Part shown: one piece after another, positions 1-6,043 of the stretch
Numbering within the stretch: the first letter of the stretch is position 1
Layout: every line of letters begins with the position of its first letter
Source of the DNA: Flavobacteriaceae bacterium
GTDB lineage: Bacteria > Bacteroidota > Bacteroidia > Flavobacteriales > Flavobacteriaceae
Assembly (NCBI GenBank): GCA_019752245.1
Contig: JAIEMH010000300.1
Coordinates: 1 to 8,063 of the forward strand
Length of the DNA: 8,063 nucleotides
Direction: 5' to 3'
Program-made: the position numbers and the translations under genes
Notes under the pieces: generated by a model
The model's input: the letters and a program-made list of their open reading frames with translations, nothing else
The model's database searches: none
What the model was told of the DNA's origin: nothing

Positions 1-578
1 TTGATAATAGGTAAAGTATCGTGAACCATTGGAGCTGCAATAGTTGTCATAGGAACTCTTGCGCCATAATTGTATTTACTTACAAAAAGAAAATCACCAA
101 CCAATAACGATTTTTCTAATGAAGAAGTCGGAATTGTAAATGGTTGAATAAAGTAGGTATGAACAAATGTTGCAACAATTACTGCAAATAATAAGGAACT
201 TACAGTATCGCCAGTTTTGCTTGTAGCAATAGTGCTTCTGTCTGAAATATAAGTTACATTTTGAGTATAATTGATGTAGTAAATATAAAATCCACAAGTG
301 ATAATTCCTAAAAAGGTGTCTAATGTTGAGTTTTTTCCAAAACTTCTAAGTGTTTCTACCCAAACGATAGGAAACATAATTAAGTTTATTACTGGTACAA
401 AAAGCAAAAATGTCCACCATGTTGGTCTATTAATGATTTTCATCAAAATGATAGAATTATATATAGGAATTCCAGCTTCCCAACCTTTTCTACCTGCTTT
501 TTCATATAATTTCCAAGTTCCCAAATAATGGATTAATTGAACGCCAAGAAAAAAGATAAACCATTGATATAGTGTCAT
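1..578 (-). CDS. lepB: Signal peptidase I with N-terminal DUF5684-like membrane extension (3' end outside window)
   Basis: Serine-lysine protease of the inner membrane that cleaves signal peptides from exported proteins. My translation from the ATG at 578-576 gives 192 complete codons with no stop. Residues 1-145 are rich in hydrophobic segments (about 4-19, 57-78, 94-110, 125-145). The stretch YEKAGRKGWEAGIPIYN (about 28-44) looks like the DUF5684 membrane domain, which is absent from the classic E. coli enzyme. The catalytic region follows: IPTSSLEKSLLVGDF (about 149-163), where Ser153 aligns with the nucleophile of the usual IPSGSMMPTL box, then FVSKYNYGARVP. The general-base lysine (KR in the box before GLPGD) lies beyond the left edge, so activity cannot be confirmed. 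It is the last visible gene of the parA-parB-DUF5683-dapB cluster, 60 nt after dapB. The start matches the N-terminus I recall for flavobacterial homologues. Confidence 0.9.
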   Translation of the reverse strand, partial: MTLYQWFIFFLGVQLIHYLGTWKLYEKAGRKGWEAGIPIYNSIILMKIINRPTWWTFLLFVPVINLIMFPIVWVETLRSFGKNSTLDTFLGIITCGFYIYYINYTQNVTYISDRSTIATSKTGDTVSSLLFAVIVATFVHTYFIQPFTIPTSSLEKSLLVGDFLFVSKYNYGARVPMTTIAAPMVHDTLPII

Positions 579-601
579 ATTTTTATTTTTTTAAGATTTG
601 A

Positions 602-633
602 AAAGTTTAAAAAATTAATTGATTTTGAACTTT
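602..633. repeat. AT-rich inverted repeat between dapB and lepB
   Basis: Arms 602-612 and 623-633 pair over 11 positions (AAAGTT against AACTTT, then AAAA against TTTT) around a 10-nt loop. The one imperfect position (608/627) is a G-U wobble in plus-strand RNA but an A-C mismatch in the minus-strand transcript of the dapB-lepB operon. It starts six nt past the dapB stop codon in the direction of transcription. It is too AT-rich to be a strong terminator and may only be weak structure in the leader of lepB. Confidence 0.3.
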
Positions 634-638
634 ATGTT

Positions 639-1340
639 TTATTTTAAATTAAGTACATCACGCATTGTGAAAACGCCTTTTTTCCCAATCAACCATTCGG
701 CTGCAATTATTGATCCTAAGGCAAATCCATCTCTATTGTGAGCTGTGTGTTTTATTTCTATTGTGTCTACTTCCGATGTGTAAAAAATGGAGTGTGTTCC
801 GGGAACAGAATCTATTCTTTTTACATCAATAAAGACCTCTTCAGCTGTCGGATTCTCTATTGACCAATCGTTGTATTTTGTGTTATTTATTATTCCGTTT
901 GCTAATGAAATTGCTGTTCCACTTGGTTTATCAAGTTTTTGTATGTGATGAATTTCTTCCATCGAAACGTTATATTGATTGAATTTTGACATCATTTTTG
1001 CTAAATAATCATTCAATTCAAAAAACAAATTAACGCCTAAACTAAAATTTGAACCATAAATAAAAGCTGCGTTTTTCTCTTTACACAAGTTTTCCATTTT
1101 ATGATAATCTTCCAACCATCCAGTTGTTCCAGATACTATTGGAATTCCAGAGTTTAAACATTCAGTAATATTTGCAACAGCTGCATCAGGAACGCTAAAA
1201 TCTATAGCTACATCTGCATTTTCTAATCCTGTATAATCATCGGAACTTGATTTTCGTACTACAATTTCATGACCTCTTTCTAAAGCAATTCGTTCAATTA
1301 CTTTACCCATTTTTCCGTATCCAAGAAGTGCTATTTTCAT
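639..1340 (-). CDS. dapB: 4-hydroxy-tetrahydrodipicolinate reductase
   Basis: Cytoplasmic NAD(P)H-dependent reductase of the lysine/diaminopimelate pathway, reducing hydroxy-tetrahydrodipicolinate to tetrahydrodipicolinate; its product feeds peptidoglycan cross-links and lysine. At 233 aa it is about 40 residues shorter than the E. coli enzyme, as I recall for Bacteroidota. Visible motifs are the Rossmann loop GYGKMG (7-12), GTTGW (71-75), SNFSLGVN (97-104) and the family signature HHIQKLDKPSGTA (131-143). His131 and Lys135 match the catalytic His159/Lys163 of E. coli DapB. The end of the second strand reads VVRKSSSDD (27-35), with basic residues near where E. coli has its cofactor-specifying acidic residue, so NADPH preference is possible (inference). 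It lies 50 nt after the DUF5683 gene and 60 nt before lepB, in the same orientation. The ATG start sits directly before the Rossmann strand. Confidence 0.95.
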   Translation of the reverse strand: MKIALLGYGKMGKVIERIALERGHEIVVRKSSSDDYTGLENADVAIDFSVPDAAVANITECLNSGIPIVSGTTGWLEDYHKMENLCKEKNAAFIYGSNFSLGVNLFFELNDYLAKMMSKFNQYNVSMEEIHHIQKLDKPSGTAISLANGIINNTKYNDWSIENPTAEEVFIDVKRIDSVPGTHSIFYTSEVDTIEIKHTAHNRDGFALGSIIAAEWLIGKKGVFTMRDVLNLK

Positions 1341-1345
1341 TTAAG

Positions 1346-1359
1346 ATTAGTTTACTAAT
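1346..1359. repeat. Short inverted repeat just upstream of the dapB start
   Basis: ATTAGTTTACTAAT has perfect 6-bp arms around a 2-bp centre and ends 5 nt before the dapB ATG. It could be a small operator or leader structure touching the translation start. An AT-only repeat of this size can arise by chance in such DNA, so function is unproven. Confidence 0.25.
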
Positions 1360-1390
1360 AATAATGTTTGTTACAAATTTTAAGAGAAAT

Positions 1391-1951
1391 TTATAATTTT
1401 ATAGACATACTGATGCCTAAATTTTGCCTTGAAGTAATTTCATTTCTGTACAAATTTGGCTTAACAGTAAGTTTATCATTGACATTAAATTGCATCAAAT
1501 GCGCATCAACATTAGCATCAACAATATTTAATATGTAAAAAAGTGCTGTTATCAATGCGGATAAATCCCTGTTTTTTTGATAGAATTTTTGCGCAGCTAT
1601 CAATCTAGTGTCATCAAGGTAAGAAAATTCATCTCCAGTGTAACCTTCAAGACGTCTTTTATAAACATCTCTATACTGATGGTATTTTTTATTGTTATTG
1701 ATGTAGAAGTAAATACTGGTTCCTAAAGCACCATAAACCAAAGGAATTTTCCAATATTTTTTATTATAGGCTTGTCCCATTCCTGGTAAAACAGCCGAGT
1801 AAAATGCTGCTTTTGCTGGTGCCAAAGGATTAATTTTGGTTTCTTTAATTGAATCTAAAGCAATTAATCCTCCACCCAATTCTTTTTGAGCAAATGATGT
1901 AGAGCTTCCCAATAGGAAGACCAAAATAATTATATAAAATGACCTAACCAC
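1391..1951 (-). CDS. DUF5683-type exported envelope protein, unknown function
   Basis: No function is known to me. The 186-aa product starts with a clear signal peptide (hydrophobic 5-15, likely cleavage after SFA at residue 21, before QKE). It then carries the family-like block NPLAPAKAAFYSAVLPGMGQ (41-60) followed by AYNKKYWKIP (61-70), a hydrophobic segment at about 70-86, a basic region KKYHQYRDVYKRR (88-100) and a second hydrophobic segment at about 131-146 ending in DANVDAHL. A loosely membrane-bound or outer-envelope protein is likely. The start is GTG, chosen because no ATG precedes the signal peptide and because this GTG shares its first base with the parB stop (TAGTG), the usual form of translational coupling. 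That places an envelope protein firmly inside the par operon. The assignment to DUF5683 is from recall of the LPGMGQ-YNKKYWK pattern. Confidence 0.85.
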   Translation of the reverse strand: MVRSFYIIILVFLLGSSTSFAQKELGGGLIALDSIKETKINPLAPAKAAFYSAVLPGMGQAYNKKYWKIPLVYGALGTSIYFYINNNKKYHQYRDVYKRRLEGYTGDEFSYLDDTRLIAAQKFYQKNRDLSALITALFYILNIVDANVDAHLMQFNVNDKLTVKPNLYRNEITSRQNLGISMSIKL

Positions 1952-2850
1952 TAACCGTTTATTAGTTTAACGATGCGATTAAAATCTTCTTCAGAGTGAA
2001 ATGGAATAGCAATTTTCCCTTTCCCATTACCAGCAACTTTTACATCTACTTTAGCTCCAAAGAAATTGGTAAATGCTTTCTTTTGATCTTCGGCAACTGC
2101 AAATGAACTTCCTGTTTTAGCTTTCGCAGCTGCAGGTTTTAGTCCATCTTGGTGTTTTTTTACTAAAGCTTCTGTATCACGAACAGATAGATTTTGACTT
2201 ACAATTTTTTGATAAATATCGGTCTGAATATCTTGATCTTCAATATTAATCATGGCACGACCATGTCCCATACTGATGAATCCATCACGAATTCCAGTTT
2301 GGATAATTGGATCTAATTTTAAAAGACGTAAATAATTGGTAATTGTAGAACGTTTTTTTCCAACACGTTCACTCATTTGCTCTTGAGTCAATTGAATTTC
2401 TTCAATCAAACGTTGGTAAGACAAAGCAATTTCTATTGGGTCTAAATCGTGACGTTGTATATTTTCTACCAATGCCATTACCAATGATTCATTATCATTA
2501 GCAATACGAATGTAGGCAGGAATTGTAGTCATTCCAACCAACTTAGAAGCACGCAAACGACGTTCTCCCGAGATTAATTGGTATTTATTAAAATCAAGTT
2601 TTCTAACGGTAATTGGCTGAATAACACCAAGTTCTTTTATAGATGATGCTAATTCTTTTAATGATTCTTCATTAAAATTAGTTCTAGGCTGAAACGGATT
2701 GATTTCGATTGATTCGATATCAACTTCCAATATATTGCCAACAACTTTATCTGCATTTTTATCATCTACCGATTTAATGTCGTTTTCAGGATCTTTTAAA
2801 AGTGCTGATAAACCGCGTCCTAAAGCTTGTTTTTTTATTGCTTTTGTCAT
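1951..2850 (-). CDS. parB: Chromosome-partitioning protein ParB/Spo0J
   Basis: Centromere-binding CTPase clamp that loads at parS sites and, with ParA, segregates the origin region. The 299-aa product has the usual order: a short basic N-terminus containing LGRGLSALL (10-18), the ParA-stimulating segment; a ParB/Srx CTP-binding domain (about 44-135) with NPFQPR (51-56), GERRLRASK (95-103) and ENIQRHDLDP (129-138); a KorB-type helix-turn-helix (about 154-177, LTQEQMSERVGKKRSTITNY) followed by SMGHGRAM (193-200); a charged linker (about 232-250); and a C-terminal dimerisation domain (about 255-299). It begins 3 nt after the parA stop and ends in a TAG that overlaps the GTG of the next gene. No palindrome of the usual parS type with a CACGTG core is visible in the window, so the binding sites must lie elsewhere or differ. 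Confidence 0.96.
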   Translation of the reverse strand: MTKAIKKQALGRGLSALLKDPENDIKSVDDKNADKVVGNILEVDIESIEINPFQPRTNFNEESLKELASSIKELGVIQPITVRKLDFNKYQLISGERRLRASKLVGMTTIPAYIRIANDNESLVMALVENIQRHDLDPIEIALSYQRLIEEIQLTQEQMSERVGKKRSTITNYLRLLKLDPIIQTGIRDGFISMGHGRAMINIEDQDIQTDIYQKIVSQNLSVRDTEALVKKHQDGLKPAAAKAKTGSSFAVAEDQKKAFTNFFGAKVDVKVAGNGKGKIAIPFHSEEDFNRIVKLING

Positions 2851-2853
2851 AAA

Positions 2854-3621
2854 TTAATTGCTGTTTTTTTTGATAACTTCTTCTGCCAAACTCAAGTAAT
2901 TGGTAGCTCCTTTACTCGTTGCATCGAAGGCAATGATACTTTCACCAAAACTTGGTGCTTCACTTAATTTTACATTTCTTTGGATTATCGTTTTGAAAAC
3001 CATATCGTTAAAATGTTTTTGAACTTCTTCAACAACTTGATTTGAAAGGCGTAAACGCGAATCATACATGGTTAAAAGCAATCCTTCAATGTCCAATTCT
3101 GGATTGTGTATTTTTTGAACACTTTTTATCGTGTTTAATAATTTTCCTAAACCTTCCAATGCAAAATATTCACACTGAATAGGTATGATTACAGAATCTG
3201 CAGCAGTCAAGGCATTTAACGTTAACAAACCTAGTGATGGTGCACAATCAATTAAAATATAATCATATTTGTCTTTGATACTTTCCAACGCTTGTTTCAG
3301 CATATATTCACGATTTTCCTTGTCTACCAATTCAATTTCGATAGCAACAAGATCAATGTGTGCTGGAATCACATCTACATTTGGTGAAGTTGATTTTATT
3401 ATGGCATCTTCAGGAATATTGCTGTGTTCAAGAATTTGATAAGTTCCTATCTCAACTCCTTCCACATCAATGCCTAATCCCGAACTCGCATTAGCTTGCG
3501 GATCGGCATCAATTAACAACACTTTTTTCTCTAAAACACCCAATGATGCGGCTAAATTTACCGTAGTTGTCGTTTTTCCTACACCACCTTTTTGATTGGC
3601 TATTGCAATGATTTTGCCCAT
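2854..3621 (-). CDS. parA: Chromosome-partitioning ATPase ParA/Soj
   Basis: Nucleoid-binding ATPase of the MinD/ParA family; its ATP-driven dimerisation, released by ParB, moves the origins apart. The 255-aa length is typical of the small chromosomal (Soj-like) type without an N-terminal DNA-binding extension. It shows the deviant Walker A box KGGVGKTT (11-18) with the signature Lys11, the A' motif LLIDADPQANASSG (35-48), Walker B YILIDCAPSLG (121-131) and the late block RNVKLSEAPSFG (215-226). The ATG at 3621-3619 is the only start that leaves the first strand (KIIAIAN) intact. It is the first gene of the cluster; the promoter must lie in the 218-nt region before it. Confidence 0.97.
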   Translation of the reverse strand: MGKIIAIANQKGGVGKTTTTVNLAASLGVLEKKVLLIDADPQANASSGLGIDVEGVEIGTYQILEHSNIPEDAIIKSTSPNVDVIPAHIDLVAIEIELVDKENREYMLKQALESIKDKYDYILIDCAPSLGLLTLNALTAADSVIIPIQCEYFALEGLGKLLNTIKSVQKIHNPELDIEGLLLTMYDSRLRLSNQVVEEVQKHFNDMVFKTIIQRNVKLSEAPSFGESIIAFDATSKGATNYLSLAEEVIKKNSN

Positions 3622-3839
3622 TTATTCTATTCAAATTTTGAGTGGTAAAAATACAATTTTTTATGGTTTATGAAAGTGTTATTTGTTAACAATGTTGTAA
3701 TTTTTGAATAATGAGAAGAGAGTAAACAGAAAAGAATGTAGAATACAGCTAAATAGAAAAAGTCAGAAAGAAAATTTCAATCTGACTTATGTTTTATAAA
3801 GTATTCAACTGATCACTTAAAACTGACCACTGATAACTA
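3622..3839. other. Intergenic region upstream of parA
   Basis: This 218-nt gap separates parA from the dehydrogenase; both are on the minus strand. On the minus strand, 3653-3646 reads TATTTTTA, seven of eight bases of the Bacteroidota -7 box TAnnTTTG, 24 nt before the parA ATG, but no TTG lies at the expected -33 distance. A 10-bp palindrome TTGTTAACAA (3683-3692) lies about 60 nt before the parA start and could be an operator. The rest holds the hairpin at 3760-3788 and the heptamer repeat at 3808-3840, listed separately. I see no small gene or RNA here. Confidence 0.5.
3760..3788 (-). terminator. Hairpin terminator of the dehydrogenase gene
   Basis: AAGTCAGA (3760-3767) and TCTGACTT (3781-3788) are perfect 8-bp inverted arms around a 13-nt loop, with a further possible GAA/TTC pairing inside. 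Read on the minus strand, the second arm runs straight into a T-rich tail (CTTTTTCTATTT). It lies about 50 nt past the dehydrogenase stop. The stem has only 3 GC pairs, which is weak for intrinsic termination, but the U-tract favours this reading and this strand. Confidence 0.6.
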
Positions 3840-3840
3840 C
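3808..3840. repeat. Degenerate 7-bp tandem repeat abutting the dehydrogenase stop codon
   Basis: On the plus strand, units starting at 3808, 3815, 3822, 3829 and 3836 all begin with ACT. Those at 3808, 3822 and 3829 read ACTGATC, ACTGACC and ACTGATA; the one at 3815 is decayed (ACTTAAA) and the last is partial. On the minus strand the repeat is a series ending in CAGT that begins at the TAG stop codon of the dehydrogenase. The period of exactly 7 makes this a tandem array rather than scattered matches. Function is unknown. Confidence 0.6.
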
Positions 3841-4721
3841 TATTTACTTCCTTTATTCTTTATCATTGCTTCAAGCATGTCCCACATTTCCGATGGAATT
3901 TGCTCTAGCATATTAAATTCTCCTGCGCCTTGAAGCCATTCACCGCCATCAATCGTTACAACTTCACCATTCATATAAGCTGAAAAATCGGATACTAAAT
4001 AGGCCGCTAAATTGGCTAACTCTTGGTGGTTTCCAACTCTTCGTAAAGGTACTTTTTTGGTCATATCAAATTTAGAAGCTAAGTCACCTGGTAACAATCG
4101 TTCCCAAGCACCTTTTGTTGGAAATGGACCTGGAGCAATGGCGTTCATTCGGATGCCATATTTTGCCCATTCTACTGCCAAACTTCTAGTCATGGCTAAA
4201 ACTCCAGCTTTCGCAGTCGCACTTGGAACCACATAACCCGAACCTGTCCAAGCATAAGTAGTTACAATATTTAAAACCACAGCCGATTCTTGTTTTGCTG
4301 CAATCCAATGTTTTCCTAATGCCAAAGTACAGTTTTTAGAACCTTTTAAAACAATATCAATTATGGTATCAAATGCATTGGCAGATAATCTTTCGGTTGG
4401 TGAAATAAAATTCCCAGCAGCATTATTTAACAATACATCTACTTTTCCAAATTCTTTTAAAACTTCTGCAAGCATGGCTTCAACCTGGTCGTAATGACGC
4501 ACATCACATTGTAATGCCAAACATTTTCCTCCGTTTTCTGTGGTAAGTTCTTCGGCTGTTTTTTGTAGTTTTTCTAAATCACGAGAAGTGATGGCTACAT
4601 TGGCACCCAATTCTAAAAAATATTGCGTCATGGCTTTTCCTAAACCACTTCCGCCACCAGTTACTATAATTACTTTGCCTTTTAACGCGTCATCGCGAAG
4701 CATTTTTGCTGAAAAATCCAT
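3840..4721 (-). CDS. Short-chain dehydrogenase of the 2,4-dienoyl-CoA reductase type
   Basis: Probably an NADPH-dependent 2,4-dienoyl-CoA reductase or related enoyl-CoA reductase used in breakdown of unsaturated fatty acids; the substrate is inferred from similarity. The 293-aa product has the SDR cofactor loop TGGGSGLG (21-28), CDVRH (72-76), NNAAGNF (99-105), and NIVTTYAWTGSGYVVPSATAKAG (151-173, written here only to mark its ends). It lacks the usual YxxxK box. Instead Tyr156 lies 15 residues before Lys171, with Ser167 and Asn104, matching the Tyr199/Lys214/Ser210/Asn148 layout I recall for human DECR1. The later blocks APGPFPTKGAWERL (196-209), ELANLAAYLVSD (234-245) and a C-terminus with GEFNMLEQIPSEMWDMLE (267-284) also resemble that enzyme closely. 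It starts 65 nt after the aminotransferase stop, with its own -7-like box, and ends before a hairpin. A peroxisomal-type trans-2-enoyl-CoA reductase is the main alternative. Confidence 0.88.
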   Translation of the reverse strand: MDFSAKMLRDDALKGKVIIVTGGGSGLGKAMTQYFLELGANVAITSRDLEKLQKTAEELTTENGGKCLALQCDVRHYDQVEAMLAEVLKEFGKVDVLLNNAAGNFISPTERLSANAFDTIIDIVLKGSKNCTLALGKHWIAAKQESAVVLNIVTTYAWTGSGYVVPSATAKAGVLAMTRSLAVEWAKYGIRMNAIAPGPFPTKGAWERLLPGDLASKFDMTKKVPLRRVGNHQELANLAAYLVSDFSAYMNGEVVTIDGGEWLQGAGEFNMLEQIPSEMWDMLEAMIKNKGSK

Positions 4722-4740
4722 ATTAGTTTAATTTGTTTTT

Positions 4741-4748
4741 CAAATATA
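4741..4748 (-). promoter_or_regulatory. -7 box of the dehydrogenase promoter
   Basis: The minus strand reads TATATTTG, an exact match to the Bacteroidota -7 consensus TAnnTTTG, ending 19 nt before the ATG at 4721. No TTG stands at the normal -33 distance; that place is taken by the palindrome at 4756-4781. This suggests a promoter that may depend on a regulator bound at the palindrome (inference). Confidence 0.5.
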
Positions 4749-4755
4749 ATCAAAA

Positions 4756-4781
4756 TATTTGTTATGCGCGCATAGTAAATA
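4756..4781. promoter_or_regulatory. GC-core palindrome, candidate operator of the dehydrogenase gene
   Basis: The 12-bp perfect palindrome TATGCGCGCATA (4763-4774) sits inside a 26-bp near-symmetric element whose outer arms TATTT and AAATA also pair. The two unpaired symmetric positions on each side are G/T on the plus strand, so plus-strand RNA could form G-U pairs there. Its GCGCGC core stands out in AT-rich DNA. It begins 5 nt past the aminotransferase stop and covers the -33 zone of the dehydrogenase promoter. An operator is the best reading; a 3'-end hairpin for the aminotransferase mRNA is the alternative, though no T-run follows on the minus strand. Confidence 0.5.
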
Positions 4782-4786
4782 GAATT

Positions 4787-5914
4787 TTACAATTTCATTA
4801 ATAGTTCCACCGCATTTTGCAAAGTAGTTTCGTCTTTCGCGAAGCAAAATCGGATGCATTGCGTTTGTTTTGCATCAGCATAAAAAGGCGAAAGCGGAAT
4901 GGTAGCAACTCCATAATCTGTCACTAATTTTTTTGTAAAATCCAAATCAGAAGCATCGCAAATACTTGCATAAGATGCAATCTGAAAATAAGAACCCTCG
5001 CATGGCAATAAATCGAATTTAGTTTGCTCAAGTAAATTTCTAAAAAAATCTCTTTTTTGTTGGTAAAATTTTCCTAGTTCTTCAACTTGAATGACCTCCA
5101 TATAATCATTGATAGCATATTGCGAAATGCTGTTTACGCTAAAAACCAGAAACTGATGTACTTTTTTAATTTCTTTCATCAAATGTTCCGGTGCAATGAG
5201 ATAACCAATTTTCCAGCCAGTTATGTGAAATGATTTTCCAAAAGAAGAAACTATAACACTTCGATTTCTCAAATTTATTTTTTGATTTATCGAAATATGT
5301 TTGTTTTCAAAAGTGATGTATTCATAAACTTCATCTGATAGTACAAGTAGATTTGGATATAAATTCAATAAATTTTCTAACTGAATAAAATCGTTTTCGG
5401 TCCAAATTTTCCCAGTTGGATTGTGCGGATTATTAATGATTATGATTCTAGTTTTTGAGTTCATGACATTGCCAATAACTTCCCAATTTGGAGTAAAATC
5501 ATCGTTTAAATTGATTCGTTTCGGAATAGCATTGCAAAGTAAAACTGGAGTTTCATAACAATCATAACTCGGATCTAAAATCAGCACTTCGTCCTTCGGA
5601 TTTACCAATGCTTGAATGCTCGCAAAAATGCCTTCTGTAGCACCAGCTGTGACTAAAACATCAGTTAAAGGATTTACTTTTCTGTAGTAGGATTTTTGCG
5701 TAAGCGTTGCAATTTTTTCTAATAAGGGCGGAAAACCAGACATTGGTAAATATTGATGCACTTCTTCTTTTGCCCATTTTGCCACGCTATTTTTTAAACG
5801 TTCATCAACAGGAAAATTAGGAAATCCTTGCGAAAGATTGATGGCTTTGTACTCGTTTGCCATTTGTGACATTATAGAAAAAATGCTTGTAGTAATATGA
5901 GGAAGTTTGGACAT
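4787..5914 (-). CDS. Class I/II PLP aminotransferase, methionine (YbdL/kynurenine) type
   Basis: Cytoplasmic pyridoxal-phosphate aminotransferase; closest in pattern to methionine aminotransferases of the YbdL/kynurenine aminotransferase group, which transfer the amino group of methionine and other bulky amino acids to a 2-oxo acid. The 375-aa length is normal. Seen in the sequence: NLSQGFPNFP (26-35), typical of this subgroup; TAGATEGIF (89-97); DPSYDCYE (114-121); NNPHNPTGKIW (161-171); the Asp-Tyr cofactor pair in SDEVYEYI (193-200); the PLP-binding Lys227 in SSFGKSFHITGWKIGY (223-238); and the substrate-carboxylate Arg355 in CIRFCFAK (353-360). All key residues are present. It is transcribed from its own promoter (5935-5963) and is followed by the dehydrogenase on the same strand, which probably has a separate promoter. 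Substrate preference cannot be read from motifs, so no symbol is given. Confidence 0.9.
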   Translation of the reverse strand: MSKLPHITTSIFSIMSQMANEYKAINLSQGFPNFPVDERLKNSVAKWAKEEVHQYLPMSGFPPLLEKIATLTQKSYYRKVNPLTDVLVTAGATEGIFASIQALVNPKDEVLILDPSYDCYETPVLLCNAIPKRINLNDDFTPNWEVIGNVMNSKTRIIIINNPHNPTGKIWTENDFIQLENLLNLYPNLLVLSDEVYEYITFENKHISINQKINLRNRSVIVSSFGKSFHITGWKIGYLIAPEHLMKEIKKVHQFLVFSVNSISQYAINDYMEVIQVEELGKFYQQKRDFFRNLLEQTKFDLLPCEGSYFQIASYASICDASDLDFTKKLVTDYGVATIPLSPFYADAKQTQCIRFCFAKDETTLQNAVELLMKL

Positions 5915-6043
5915 GAATTTTTGAATTTACAGTATAAAAGTAGTTAATATGAATAAGAAACAAAACGACTTCCCAACCTTTTTGTAAAAATGATGCTCTT
6001 ACTTAATATACAAGTTTCAATAAACAATTAAAAACTATATTTT
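5915..6043. other. Divergent intergenic region
   Basis: This 129-nt gap separates the minus-strand aminotransferase from the plus-strand VIT/vWA gene. It contains a good minus-strand promoter (5935-5963). For the plus-strand gene I find a TTG at 5982-5984, but no acceptable -7 box at 17-23 nt after it. No palindrome or small reading frame stands out. Confidence 0.5.
5935..5963 (-). promoter_or_regulatory. Bacteroidota-type promoter of the aminotransferase gene
   Basis: On the minus strand a TTG (-33 element, at 5963-5961) is followed after 18 nt by TACTTTTA (5942-5935), seven of eight bases of TAnnTTTG. The box ends 20 nt before the ATG at 5914, nearly the same distance as at the dehydrogenase gene (19 nt). 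Both elements and the spacing fit the known primary-sigma pattern of this phylum. Confidence 0.55.

Noticed and set aside
94..528. Open frames on both strands at 94-297 and 298-528
   Set aside because: They overlap lepB in other frames; the lepB frame alone shows conserved motifs.
3760..3788. The hairpin as a terminator of a plus-strand transcript
   Set aside because: No plus-strand gene precedes it and the plus-strand tail lacks a continuous T-run, whereas the minus-strand side has one.
1951..3839. A parS centromere site near parAB
   Set aside because: No palindrome with a CACGTG core was found when reading this stretch or the rest of the window; the TTGTTAACAA palindrome is not a parS-like match.
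4012..4236. Plus-strand open frame inside the dehydrogenase gene (another at 4540-4731)
   Set aside because: Both are antisense to a strongly conserved SDR gene and show no recognisable domain or start context.
6036..6043. TATATTTT, seven of eight bases of the -7 box, on the plus strand before the VIT/vWA gene
   Set aside because: It touches the ATG at 6044, which would place the transcript start inside the coding region, and no TTG lies at the right distance upstream.
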